Shown: positions 28,207 to 38,130, counted from the stretch's first letter. The stretch is DNA of 64,000 nt from an uncultured Bacteroidales bacterium (GCA_902774055.1 CACYGX010000007.1:124001-188000); one strand, 5' to 3'. Notes: generated by a model from the sequence alone, not told the origin. Numbers and translations are program-made.

Positions 28207-31200
28207 ATGAAAAAGATATATATTTTTACTGCAGTCCTCGCACTGCTCACTCTGTCGCTTAATGCGCAACTGAAAGCCACCAAAAACGGCATGGCAGTTC
28301 AGCCCATGACTTCCACCGAGAAGGTTGAAGTAAAGGAGGTAACGAAACCCGACGGCTATTTCCGCATGGGTCCTTCAAGGGCTTCCAGCGACCCCGTGAC
28401 TCCTCCCTACAGCAACGGTTTTAGTAATAGCACCGAATGGGACTGGTGGGAGGTTATCGATGTTAATGGATACACCACTTGGACTCGCAATTCAAATGGC
28501 TATGCACAGTATCAATATAGTAGCTCCAATCCTGGAAACGACTGGCTGATAACCGCTCCCGTCACTCTCCAAGCAGGAAAGATTTACACTTTCTCCATCG
28601 ACGCTTGGGTACGAGGCTCTAGTTATCCTGAAAAATTGGAGGTAAAGTTGGCATCTGCTAACACGGCAGCTGCACTTTCAGCTGGAACGACTATCATTGG
28701 TTCCACCACCTTGACAAATACTTCTGCCACAACCCTCAGTAACGAGAACATCAGGGTAAGCACGTCAGGCAACTACTATATTGGTATTCATGCCATTTCA
28801 GAACCTGACATGTATTATCTGTATGTTGATAACCTTGTTATCGACATGGGTCCCGATCCCGTTCATGACCTGGGAATTGCCCTGAGTGCCCCGACTACAG
28901 CTGGTGCTGGCAATACCGTCGATGTTACTGCTACGGTTACCAACAATGGTGACTTTGCCGAGAATGGCTACACCGTGACCGTATCCGACGGAACAAACAT
29001 CGTCAACATAACGGCACAAGAAGCACTGGGCATTGGTGAAACGACTACTTTCACAGTACAATTCGCCACCAGCGCCAACGCTGGCGGCTCAACGGTTAAC
29101 TACACGGCAACCGTAGCTTGCACCGATGATGCAGTCGCTGACAACAACACAGCCACAGCATCAACGTCACTTATTAATCTGCCGCCCCCCGAAAATGTAG
29201 CCGCAACTGCTAACGGTAACAACGGAACCATGACGTGGGATGCACCCAGCAACCTCCCGATAATTCAGACAACGGTTCCCGAAACTGTTACCGAGAACTT
29301 TGATGACACCAGCGTGTTCCCCTCATTCTCAATTGGTGGTATCACAGCAACACAACACACAGGTACCATCGGTGACTGGACCGTATACACTCCCAGCAGT
29401 GACTATGTTTATGGTCCTCAAAATGTAACCTTTGAAAATGACAATGAACCGCAAGCTTGGACTGTATTTAATCCGTCGATTGCAGGCACATCATGGACAC
29501 CTCATAGCGGAAGCCAGTTTATGATTTCGTTCTGCGATGCCGGTGACGAGAATGGCGACAACATTCAAACAACCAACCACTGGCTGATTTCGCCTGAATT
29601 GAGCGGCAACGCACAGACCATCACTTTCTGGGAGCGTGTAATCACTACCCAGTATGGTGATGAGACTTATGAGGTGCTCGCTTCATCGACCGATAACAAT
29701 CCCGCAAGTTTCTCATTAGTGAAGTCTTTCACTTCTAATACGACCAGTTGGACGCAGCGTACAGCCTCTCTGCCTGCTGGTACCAAGTACTTCGCTATCC
29801 GTCACACCGCCTACGACATCTTCGGTGTGATGATTGATGACGTTACTTACGAGATTTCTAATGTTGTCGAAACTCAATTGGCTCCCGAATCCTATAACAT
29901 CTATCTGGACGGCGAGTTCGTGGGCAACGTGAATGCCAACACCTTCAGCTACGACTTCAGTGATGTAAGTGTCGGTGAGCACACGTGCGCTGTCAGCGCA
30001 GTTTACTCTTATGGCGAATCGGTAGCTGTGCCCGCTACTTTCACCACCCAGCCCAAGACCGAGGCTCCCGTCATCTCCTACGAGACTGTTGGTGACAACG
30101 TGGTCATCACTGCTACCGGTAACGGAACGGTAACCCTGAATATTCCTGGTTATCCCGCAGCTACTGGCACTGGCTCGGCCAGCATCACCGTTCCCCGCCA
30201 CATGGAGGACTACACCGTGACGGCCACCGCTACTGCCCAGGAGGCTGATCATCTCGTCAGCGAGGCCACGACCGAACAGGTTCCCATCCCCGGCATCGCA
30301 AGTGAACAGGGCTGGTTGCAGATGGACGGTTCTTACACCACTGGCGACCAGCAACTGAGCTTCACTCGTGGCAACAATCCCATCCTGTTTGTTGACCAGT
30401 TCACTGCCGAGACCCACAAGAATGAACATCCCGACCACTATGATTACTGCCTGAGCGAGGATGTCGAGAACGACGCCAAGACCAGCTCCACGATTCCCAT
30501 CCCCGTTCACAAGACCTATTCGACCCTGCAGGGTCTCTACACCAAGGCCGAAGTGGACAACGATGCTCTGAATACTCCTCGTGAGATTACGGCCAACGCC
30601 GTGAACGGCACGATGGCCTATGACATCAAGGCAGGTTCTGAGGTTTACTTCTACGGCCTCTATCGCGGCGCGCTCGACGCTAATCCCGTGATTGACGACA
30701 GCCACCGCATCTCAATGATCCAGAAGGACCTTAACGAAGCCTTCTTCAACGAGAACATGACCAACGACGTCGAGCCCAAGTACAGCCACATCGGCGCTGG
30801 TGACATCAAACGCGTGGACAAGGATTTCGTTACCGGCAATAACAGCAACACAATGGCCTATGTGCCCGTCATCTGGACCTATGGTGACCACACTGGCCGT
30901 CCCGCTGCTACCGGCAACAACAGCTACGGCTCGGACATCAAGCGCATGAAGATTGGTGACGTAACTGCACGAATCGAAGGCACCAAGAGTGATGGCAACT
31001 CATGGGGTAAGTGGAAAGTCGGTGAAACCGAATATTGCGTTTACACTCCCGTCATCTCCATCACTGGTATCATGCCCGTCGATATTCCTCAGGGCGACGG
31101 CGACTATGCCACCTACGAGCCCTACATGTTCCGTGCATGGTGTACCTATGACAAGGCTTATGACTTCGGCCATGACGCTGATGGCCACCTCGTTGGTGGT

Positions 31201-31638
31201 GACCTAATTCCCGCTCCCTTCCTGCTGGATTCGGTTCTGCTCGAGCCCAACCAGAAGGAGTACGTCCTGGGTGGCGACTGGAATGGCGAGACCAGGATGC
31301 CGTGGGCATTCGGTGTTGAAGTCGGAGAAAGTGCTACCAACATCACGTTCCTCATCCGCTTCTACTACAAGAAGGTGGTGACCGATGCTCAACAGAGCAG
31401 CAAGCTCATGGGCAACCGTGATGGTGAGGATGCAGAAGAGTACTTCGCTGTTCAGTGCGAGGGCGATGCCCAGGGCATTGTAACCGCCATCAACGAGATA
31501 CTCAACGGACGCATACCCATCGAGACGACCTACGTCAATGCTCAGGGTATGACGAGCAACAAGCCGTTTGACGGTCTTAACATCGTTGTTACCCGCTACA
31601 GCGATGGCTCGACCACGACGACCAAGGTTGTCCGTTAA
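28207..31638 (+). CDS. Large secreted multidomain adhesin-like protein with T9SS-like tail
   Basis: The 1143-residue protein has a signal peptide (1-20), a carbohydrate-binding-like beta-sandwich (about 60-210), a CARDB-type domain (about 215-320), a fibronectin III domain split around residues 329-360 and 559-614 by an inserted cleaved-adhesin/choice-of-anchor domain (about 360-550), and a C-terminal region (about 699-1143) homologous to the second half of the protein at 32548 (GNNSYGSDIKRMKIGDV, YVPVIWTYG). The last residues, VNAQGMTSNKPFDG then NIVVTRYSDGSTTTTKVVR, look like a type IX secretion sorting signal. Second gene of the unit begun at 26048; followed by a terminator. Confidence 0.75.
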   Translation: MKKIYIFTAVLALLTLSLNAQLKATKNGMAVQPMTSTEKVEVKEVTKPDGYFRMGPSRASSDPVTPPYSNGFSNSTEWDWWEVIDVNGYTTWTRNSNGYAQYQYSSSNPGNDWLITAPVTLQAGKIYTFSIDAWVRGSSYPEKLEVKLASANTAAALSAGTTIIGSTTLTNTSATTLSNENIRVSTSGNYYIGIHAISEPDMYYLYVDNLVIDMGPDPVHDLGIALSAPTTAGAGNTVDVTATVTNNGDFAENGYTVTVSDGTNIVNITAQEALGIGETTTFTVQFATSANAGGSTVNYTATVACTDDAVADNNTATASTSLINLPPPENVAATANGNNGTMTWDAPSNLPIIQTTVPETVTENFDDTSVFPSFSIGGITATQHTGTIGDWTVYTPSSDYVYGPQNVTFENDNEPQAWTVFNPSIAGTSWTPHSGSQFMISFCDAGDENGDNIQTTNHWLISPELSGNAQTITFWERVITTQYGDETYEVLASSTDNNPASFSLVKSFTSNTTSWTQRTASLPAGTKYFAIRHTAYDIFGVMIDDVTYEISNVVETQLAPESYNIYLDGEFVGNVNANTFSYDFSDVSVGEHTCAVSAVYSYGESVAVPATFTTQPKTEAPVISYETVGDNVVITATGNGTVTLNIPGYPAATGTGSASITVPRHMEDYTVTATATAQEADHLVSEATTEQVPIPGIASEQGWLQMDGSYTTGDQQLSFTRGNNPILFVDQFTAETHKNEHPDHYDYCLSEDVENDAKTSSTIPIPVHKTYSTLQGLYTKAEVDNDALNTPREITANAVNGTMAYDIKAGSEVYFYGLYRGALDANPVIDDSHRISMIQKDLNEAFFNENMTNDVEPKYSHIGAGDIKRVDKDFVTGNNSNTMAYVPVIWTYGDHTGRPAATGNNSYGSDIKRMKIGDVTARIEGTKSDGNSWGKWKVGETEYCVYTPVISITGIMPVDIPQGDGDYATYEPYMFRAWCTYDKAYDFGHDADGHLVGGDLIPAPFLLDSVLLEPNQKEYVLGGDWNGETRMPWAFGVEVGESATNITFLIRFYYKKVVTDAQQSSKLMGNRDGEDAEEYFAVQCEGDAQGIVTAINEILNGRIPIETTYVNAQGMTSNKPFDGLNIVVTRYSDGSTTTTKVVR

Positions 31639-31688
31639 CCATCCCAAGGCAATAGAAAATCTAATTTTTTAAGCCACAGTAATATGAG

Positions 31689-31727
31689 CAAGGGGGACGC
31701 TGGTGAAGCGTGTCCCCTTGTTTTTTT
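31689..31727 (+). terminator. Terminator of the secreted-protein pair
   Basis: CAAGGGGGACGC and GCGTGTCCCCTTG form a stem with one bulge, followed by TTTTTTT. Confidence 0.8.
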
Positions 31728-31786
31728 GTGCACTAATGACTCCTACACTCATCGCAGGTTACCGACTCATATCCATCATGACGCTT

Positions 31787-32149
31787 TTCCTGTTTTCCGC
31801 ATTAACATCTTGCTAAAATAAATTTTGTCTGATATTCAGTGATTTAACGTCATGATTTTTTGCAAAATGGCGTGTCCCGTAATCTGGCAAAAAAGGTCGA
31901 AGACCTTGACAAGGCCAGCGGCCTTGAATTGAGGTAGCCCCATGGCGTACAGGCCGATAGGTCTGTGCGCCATGGGGAAAGAGCGTCTAAAGGGAAAGGG
32001 CCGCTCCCCAGGCTTCACAGACCTCCGGCCTGTGCACCCTGGGGTTTGTGCAAGTCAAGGCCGCTGGCCTTGTGCAGGCCTTCGACCTGCTTGGACACAG
32101 CAATCGCCATTAATGACTTCGCAGCGTGCCCCAATGCGGAAAACAGGAA
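31787..32149. mobile_element. 363-bp nested fold-back (MITE-like) element
   Basis: The outer ends are exact 17-bp inverted repeats: TTCCTGTTTTCCGCATT (31787-31803) and its complement (32133-32149). Inside are GGTCGAAG (31895-31902) with CTTCGACC (32080-32087), and the exact 19-bp pair ACAAGGCCAGCGGCCTTGA (31909-31927) with its complement (32055-32073). At the centre sit two hairpins (31938-31977 and 32006-32044), with ends CCCCATGGC/GCCATGGGG and CCCCAG/CTGGGG. There is no gene inside and no clear target-site duplication. It lies in a 909-nt gap without genes. Confidence 0.5.
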
Positions 32150-32169
32150 TCTTCACGCCTCATGCGACC

Positions 32170-32197
32170 GTAGGGCCTCGCCAAGGCGAGGCCCTAC
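32170..32197. repeat. Palindromic GTAGGGCCTCGCC repeat
   Basis: GTAGGGCCTCGCC (32170-32182), two A, then its exact reverse complement (32185-32197). A degraded relative is at 38213-38241. It lies 20 nt after the fold-back element. Confidence 0.6.
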
Positions 32198-32345
32198 GTA
32201 CCAGCTTATTATTTTTTTGAGGGGGAGAGAGACGAATCATTAGCTTTGAGGATTCATGGGGGCGGCTGGCATGTGTTGGATAAGTAAATGTGATTTTTTA
32301 AGAAATTATTACATATAATAATTTGTTTATTCCCGAAAATAGTTA

Positions 32346-32353
32346 TAACTTTG
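32346..32353 (+). promoter_or_regulatory. Promoter of the 924-residue secreted protein gene
   Basis: TAACTTTG matches TANNTTTG. It gives a very A/T-rich leader of about 190 nt. Confidence 0.55.
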
Positions 32354-32547
32354 CATCGTTATTTGCGCAAACAGCATTCGTTTCTTCATTTTTTACCTCA
32401 TATGGCAATGAATTGACAACTTAATGAGGAATTATTATGACGTCATGAATTTGCGACACAAAGAACGAGATGAAAAGCAACAATAAACGCAATAAAGGTA
32501 GAACATTATTAATTCATTTATTATTAACTTTTTAAAAAATTGATTCT

Positions 32548-35322
32548 ATGTTAGGTAAAAATTACATGAAGTTTCTTGCAGTATCGGCGATACTGCTGGG
32601 AACAGGTGCTATTGCACAGGGTCAAGTCAAGGACATGGGTACATTCACGCCCTCGACTATTAAGTACACGGCCCCTGCCAAGGCATCCGAAGCAACCCAT
32701 GACTATGACTGGTACGCAGCCAAGACCTACACTTGGACCAACGCCAATGGTCAGACTCAGACCGCCAGTCTCGTGGACGAGGTGACTGATCCCTATCAGA
32801 TGTATGACATGCTCAAGTGGGTTTATTGCAACCCCGAGATTCCTGGTATCAAGTACAGTGGCTACACTAACTCAGCTGTTTACTATGGTGAGCAGTTCTA
32901 TTATACCAGGTCTGGTGTAATTTTCTACAGCTACACCAAGACTGATCCAGGATGGGGCATTACCAACAGCAACGTGACCGCCCCCAACGAGGATGGCCAC
33001 ACCCTGTTCTTTATTAAACTTAAAAACTACAGCACGGCTCCTGGCACGAGAACCTCCTCTAAGAGCGACCTCATCACCTACTTCAGGAACAACATCCAGT
33101 CCATCCAGCTGCTCACCAACGGCCTGCGTGCCGGTGAAGGCGACAACGCTGGTACGATGTTCAACATCGAGGGTGAGTTTAACCGCTTCTTCATCATCGG
33201 TAAGGGTAAGACCTACTATTGCACACCCCAACAGGATAGTGAGGGTTATGCTGGCGCACCCTATGCTCCCTTCTACAACATGTTTGAGGAGTATAGCCCC
33301 ACTGACTACGAGGCATCGGGCACTATCAATGACTTTTATGAGAAGATGAACGCTGGTGAGGTTTATCCTGTTCTCCACGACTGTACCTCTGTAATGCACT
33401 TCGAGCACTACTTCTCAATGGCCGGCAAGAACAGCACCGAGGAGAAGTCACTCACCGGTATGATCATTTTCATCCCCGACAACCGTGGCGTTTACAATGA
33501 GCGTAACTATGATGAGAACCACCAGCCCATGGTGGGTATGTACACCATCGATCTCGGTGCTACGGCAACCTTCGTGGGTGACAAGCAGTATAGGGTTGAT
33601 CTTGACTGGTCGTCATCTCTGAGCGAGGTGGCTCAGTCTGAGGTTCCCCAGACCTATACCCTCTATATCTATGACGAAAATGGTAACCGCGTAGAGATCG
33701 TCACCACCACCGATACCCACTACGAGTACATCGTTCCTCAGGGTGAGCACAGTCAGAGCTACACCTACGTGGTACACGGTCAGGCTACTGCAAACGATGC
33801 ATTTGACACTTGGTCTAACGACGCCAGCGTGATCATCCCCGGCGAGAACGACTTTATCTCACTGACCTTCGGTCACCACGAGAGTGACTACGTGAAGAGC
33901 GAGCAGGCTAACTACTACCGCAACTTCCTGGGTATCATCAACGACGTGAATGCCATCACCCCCGCTAACATCGATGCTGGCATGAACACCATCCTCGTTA
34001 ACCGCTTCGACGCTGCTGCTCCCGGTGCCTACACCACCGTAGCCACCATCACCTTCACCAACAACAACGGTACCGTTCGCTACGCTATCGAGTACGTGGG
34101 TCAGAACATCCTCAGCGGTTATGAGCTGAACGCCCTGCAGATCCCCGTTAGCGGCAACCTGGGCAACTATGGTGCTAACGACATCGTTAACCTGTCTTCG
34201 ATCCAGATCGTTGACCAGTTCGCCGAGAGCGTTGCCGATGGCGAATATCCCGAGGAGTACGGCTACGTGCTCGTTCTGGGCGACAAGAGCTCTAACGACG
34301 TTCCCGTGAGGATCATGAAGATCGACGCCACCATCAACGGCTTCTACACCCAGGAGCAGGTTGACGCCGATAACGACATTAACAACTTCCTGCCCACCAA
34401 TGTCAAGACCGCCGAGATGCAGATGGAGCTGGTAAACAACCAGAGGGTTTATTACTACACCCTGGACCGCGGTAATGACGTGGAGATTCCCAATGAGCAG
34501 ATTTCTTACCTGCAGCGCCGTCAGGATGGTTCATTCCTCGATATGCTCACCGGCATCGAGCACAACGAGGGCACCTTCACCTTTATTGACGATCCCGAGC
34601 AGTACGGCAACACTGGTCACTTCATGACCTATCTGCCCGTTGTTTGGACCTTCGGTACCGGCCGTGTAAAGGGTGGCAACAACAGCTATGGTAGCCCCAT
34701 CCTCAAGACTGGCGTTGGTAACATCACCCTGTCTGTTACCGGTACTAAGAGTAAACACAGCGAGTACTACAACTGGCTGGATGGCGATGGCAACGAGTGC
34801 GCTATCTACAACCCGCTGATCTCCTTCAGCGGCAACGTTCCCGGCGACGCTAGCGTTGAGTACACCCCCTACATGTATCGCGTATGGAGGGTTAGCAACG
34901 ACATCCGCTGCTACGTTTACGACGTGAACACCCACAAGCCCGTTAACTGGGACATCCCCGAGGGCGAGTTCGACAAGCTCATCTATGAGGAGTACACCAA
35001 CAGCGATCAGGTTTCGATCGGTGGCCACGACGAGTACAAGTTCGGTGCTCTGCTGTACAATGCCGAGATCAAGTTCCGCGTTCGCTTCTACTATGTGAAG
35101 TACGAGCGTGCTACTGGCAAGCGCAGCTTCTATGTTGTAGAGCGCACCGCTCCTTGGGAGGACATCTCGACCAGCATTGCTGAGTTCACCAGCAACAACG
35201 AGGTATCCAAGACCTACTACAACGCACAGGGTGTACAGAGCGACAAGCCCTTCGACGGCGTGAACATCGTTGTAACCCGTTACAGCGACGGCACGACCAA
35301 GACCAGCAAGGTCGTTCGCTAA
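32548..35322 (+). CDS. Large secreted protein with T9SS-like tail, full-length family form
   Basis: The 924-residue protein has a signal peptide (KFLAVSAILLGTGAIAQGQ). Residues 30-525 match the 714-residue protein at 26048 (RFFIIGKGKTYYC, HYFSMAGKNS, IIFIPDNRG, PMVGMYTIDL, DFISLTFGHHESDY). Residues about 540-924 match the C-terminal 445 residues of the protein at 28207 (NNSYGSPILKTGVGNI, YTPYMYRVWR). The end, YYNAQGVQSDKPFDG then NIVVTRYSDGTTKTSKVVR, is nearly identical to that of the 28207 protein and resembles a type IX sorting tail. The codons become strongly biased in the second half (many GCT/GTT), which suggests high expression. Function unknown. Alternative start at 32566. Confidence 0.75.
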   Translation: MLGKNYMKFLAVSAILLGTGAIAQGQVKDMGTFTPSTIKYTAPAKASEATHDYDWYAAKTYTWTNANGQTQTASLVDEVTDPYQMYDMLKWVYCNPEIPGIKYSGYTNSAVYYGEQFYYTRSGVIFYSYTKTDPGWGITNSNVTAPNEDGHTLFFIKLKNYSTAPGTRTSSKSDLITYFRNNIQSIQLLTNGLRAGEGDNAGTMFNIEGEFNRFFIIGKGKTYYCTPQQDSEGYAGAPYAPFYNMFEEYSPTDYEASGTINDFYEKMNAGEVYPVLHDCTSVMHFEHYFSMAGKNSTEEKSLTGMIIFIPDNRGVYNERNYDENHQPMVGMYTIDLGATATFVGDKQYRVDLDWSSSLSEVAQSEVPQTYTLYIYDENGNRVEIVTTTDTHYEYIVPQGEHSQSYTYVVHGQATANDAFDTWSNDASVIIPGENDFISLTFGHHESDYVKSEQANYYRNFLGIINDVNAITPANIDAGMNTILVNRFDAAAPGAYTTVATITFTNNNGTVRYAIEYVGQNILSGYELNALQIPVSGNLGNYGANDIVNLSSIQIVDQFAESVADGEYPEEYGYVLVLGDKSSNDVPVRIMKIDATINGFYTQEQVDADNDINNFLPTNVKTAEMQMELVNNQRVYYYTLDRGNDVEIPNEQISYLQRRQDGSFLDMLTGIEHNEGTFTFIDDPEQYGNTGHFMTYLPVVWTFGTGRVKGGNNSYGSPILKTGVGNITLSVTGTKSKHSEYYNWLDGDGNECAIYNPLISFSGNVPGDASVEYTPYMYRVWRVSNDIRCYVYDVNTHKPVNWDIPEGEFDKLIYEEYTNSDQVSIGGHDEYKFGALLYNAEIKFRVRFYYVKYERATGKRSFYVVERTAPWEDISTSIAEFTSNNEVSKTYYNAQGVQSDKPFDGVNIVVTRYSDGTTKTSKVVR

Positions 35323-35351
35323 TCACCTAGCAGTTAACTAACCTATTAATT

Positions 35352-35385
35352 GGAGGCACCCCATCGCGGGGCGCCTCCTTTTTTT
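35352..35385 (+). terminator. Terminator of the 924-residue protein gene
   Basis: GGAGGCACCCC and GGGGCGCCTCC form a stem with a short loop, followed by TTTTTTTT. Confidence 0.85.
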
Positions 35386-35470
35386 TCGGTAATACCCGAC
35401 CCCCTGCCAACAGGTCGAACTGGTCTCAAGAAATTTCCAGTAAAATGTTGCATACCTCGCCAAATGTCAC

Positions 35471-35478
35471 TACCTTTG
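35471..35478 (+). promoter_or_regulatory. Promoter of the dockerin-tailed protein gene
   Basis: TACCTTTG matches TANNTTTG; ATG 94 nt downstream. Confidence 0.6.
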
Positions 35479-35572
35479 CGGCATGAAACGAACCTCGCTT
35501 AGCTAAAGCTCTAAAAATGAACATTTTTTGTTTATTAACATAGTTTTATTCATTTAATTCATTTAAGCTTTT

Positions 35573-38092
35573 ATGAAGAAATTATTTTCTCTCCTCACGC
35601 TTGCCCTGCTGACCATGTCAGCTTGGGCCGCAACGACTGTGACCGATGTGATCACAGCCGCTAATTTGACCGCAACTGGCACTTCTTACACCGATTTCTC
35701 TGGTGTAACGATTACCAGTGATGCCGTTTATGCTGGTCAATCAGCAAAGAATAACAATGGTGCTATTCAGCTTCGTAGCAAGAACAGCAACAGCGGTATT
35801 GTTTCAACCACTTCTGGTGGTAAGTTAGTCAGCATCAAGATTGAGGTTGAATCTGGCACAAATACCATTGATGTGTATGGCAACACCAATGCCTACACTG
35901 CCGCTACTGACCTCTACGCTACTGGCGACAACACCAACCAAGGAACCAAACTCGGTTCTCTCTCTGAGAGTGGTACAATCACTGTTGATGGTGATTACCA
36001 GTATGTTGGCATCCGTTCTAACAATGGTGCTGTATATATCGCATCTATTGAAATCACATGGGAAACTGAAGGTGGTGTAACGCCTCCCGACCCCACTTAC
36101 AACGAGGTAGGTACTTTGGCAGCTGTCAATGCGCTGCCCGACACTACTGAGTTCAAGTTCACGGGTGACGCTGTTGTGACTTACCACAATGGCAAGTATA
36201 TGTTCCTGCGTGACAACACTGGCTATGGTCTTATTTACAGCAATACGGCAGCTGCCGAGGCTGACCTCCTGGCCAACGGTGTTGTTTTGAACCAGAACTG
36301 GACCGCTACCAAGGTGACCTATCGCACTTTGGTTGAGTACACCGGCGCAGCTAACGTTGCTGCCAGTGGTAATACTGACGCCACACTCGCTGCTGCACAG
36401 GACATTTCTGCCCTGGACGCTAATCTCGTCAATGCTTATGTGAAGTTGAACAACGTGAAGAGCATTGTGAAGAGCGGCAATAACTATAGCGCAATCCTTG
36501 CTAATGGCGACACCGTTGCTCTGTACAACCGCTTTAACAAAACGATTCCCGAGTTCACCGATCAGAACAGCACCATCATCGGTATCGTGAGCATCTTCGA
36601 CGGCAACTTGCAGCTCTACTTCATCGAGAGCAACTATGAGGCTCCCATTGTTCTTCCCACCGAGGTTGCTAACATCGCTGCTGCTAATCAAGTAGCCACC
36701 GGCAACCAGTTCACCTTCACCGGCAATGCCGTTGTTGCTTACAAGCACGGCAACCAGCTGTGGCTCCGCGACGCTACTGGTAGCGCCTATGCTTACCAGG
36801 CAACCGACAGCACCATCGCTCAGGGTACCGTGATTGCTCCCAACTGGGGTGCAACCGTTGCTACCTACAACGACAAGCCCGAGTACACCAACCTGACCGA
36901 CTTCGTTGCCAATGGCACCCAGGAGGTTCTCCCCTATGAGCCCGAGACCCTGACCCTTGACAACTATGCTGAATACGTCATCATCAAGAATGTCAAGGTT
37001 GCTAGCAGCAACGTATCTGGTGGCAAGACAAACTACGTGCTTGAGAATGGCTTGACCGTTCGCAACAACTTTAACATCGAGTTCACCCTCGACCAGAACG
37101 CTACCTATGACTTCATTGGTGTAGTTTCGGCTTACCAGAGTGCTCCTCAGCTCTACATGACCGATTATGTAGCTCATGTAGGTGTGGCTATGCCCATCAT
37201 TGAGCCCGATGGTGGTACCTTCACCAACAGTGTTGAGGTAACCATCACCTGCGCAACCGAAGGTGCTGACATTTACTACATGATCAACGATGGCGACGAG
37301 ATTCTTTACAACGGTCCCTTCACTCTGACCGAGACCGCTACCGTTAAGGCTTATGCCGACCTCGATGGTACCGAGAGCTCCATGGCAACCGCTACCTTCA
37401 CCAAGGTTGAGGACGTAACCTACACCCTGGTAACCGATGGCGCTCAGCTCGCCGATGGTGACAAGATCATCCTCGTGAGCACCGCTGAGGCTGGCGATGC
37501 CTATGCAATGGGTGCAGCTGGTTCCAACAACTTTGGTCATGCTGCTGTTACCATCACCGAGGACAAGACCATCACGACCCACGAGGCTAACGTGATCACT
37601 CTGGGCAAGGTTGATGACAACTGGACCCTCTTGGCTAACGAGGGTTACCTGTATGCCGCTAGCAGCACGAAAAACTGGCTGAAAGCTGAGGCTGAGGTTG
37701 ACGACAATGCTATCGCACAGATTGTTGTATCGGACAGCGCTGCTGTATTCATCCAGTTCCAGGGTGCTAACAGCCGCAACATCCTGCGCTACAACCCCAA
37801 CGAGAGCAACAACAACCCCTTGTTCAGCTGCTACAACGCCGAAAGCTCAATCCAGAACCCCGTTTACATCTTCAAGGCTGGTGCTGTTGAGCCTCAGGGC
37901 CTGCGCGGTGACGTTGACAACAACCAGGAAGTTGGTATCGCCGACGTATCTGCTCTGATCGACTACCTGCTGAGCGGTGACGCTTCTGCAATTAACCTGC
38001 AGAACGCTAACTGCAACCTCGATGGTGAAGTAGGTATCGCCGACGTATCTGCTCTGATCGACTACCTGCTGAGCGGCACTTGGAATGACTAA
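35573..38092 (+). CDS. Secreted multidomain protein with two dockerin-like C-terminal repeats
   Basis: The 839-residue protein has a signal peptide (MKKLFSLLTLALLTMSAWA). Two OB-fold-like repeated domains follow (about 180-355 and 365-535), each with a FKFTGDAVVTYHNGKYMFLRD/FTFTGNAVVAYKHGNQLWLRD opening, then a chitobiase/beta-hexosaminidase C-terminal-type domain (about 540-610, EPDGGTF...DIYYMINDG) and a lectin-like region. Residues 779-838 hold two dockerin-like loops (DVDNNQEVGIADVSALIDY and NCNLDGEVGIADVSALIDY). The DNA of the two repeats is almost identical over about 50 nt. No catalytic motif recognised. Own promoter and terminator. Confidence 0.8.
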   Translation: MKKLFSLLTLALLTMSAWAATTVTDVITAANLTATGTSYTDFSGVTITSDAVYAGQSAKNNNGAIQLRSKNSNSGIVSTTSGGKLVSIKIEVESGTNTIDVYGNTNAYTAATDLYATGDNTNQGTKLGSLSESGTITVDGDYQYVGIRSNNGAVYIASIEITWETEGGVTPPDPTYNEVGTLAAVNALPDTTEFKFTGDAVVTYHNGKYMFLRDNTGYGLIYSNTAAAEADLLANGVVLNQNWTATKVTYRTLVEYTGAANVAASGNTDATLAAAQDISALDANLVNAYVKLNNVKSIVKSGNNYSAILANGDTVALYNRFNKTIPEFTDQNSTIIGIVSIFDGNLQLYFIESNYEAPIVLPTEVANIAAANQVATGNQFTFTGNAVVAYKHGNQLWLRDATGSAYAYQATDSTIAQGTVIAPNWGATVATYNDKPEYTNLTDFVANGTQEVLPYEPETLTLDNYAEYVIIKNVKVASSNVSGGKTNYVLENGLTVRNNFNIEFTLDQNATYDFIGVVSAYQSAPQLYMTDYVAHVGVAMPIIEPDGGTFTNSVEVTITCATEGADIYYMINDGDEILYNGPFTLTETATVKAYADLDGTESSMATATFTKVEDVTYTLVTDGAQLADGDKIILVSTAEAGDAYAMGAAGSNNFGHAAVTITEDKTITTHEANVITLGKVDDNWTLLANEGYLYAASSTKNWLKAEAEVDDNAIAQIVVSDSAAVFIQFQGANSRNILRYNPNESNNNPLFSCYNAESSIQNPVYIFKAGAVEPQGLRGDVDNNQEVGIADVSALIDYLLSGDASAINLQNANCNLDGEVGIADVSALIDYLLSGTWND

Positions 38093-38130
38093 TCCCTAAC
38101 AATCTGTCTTATCAGGCAGATAAACTAACG

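Noticed and set aside
31890-32110. Small protein genes inside the fold-back element
   Set aside because: Open frames here are only by-products of the palindromic GC-rich repeats; no start context or homology.
35825-37582. Long minus-strand frame inside the dockerin-tailed protein gene
   Set aside because: Antisense to a gene with signal peptide, domains, promoter and terminator; composition is that of a mirror frame.
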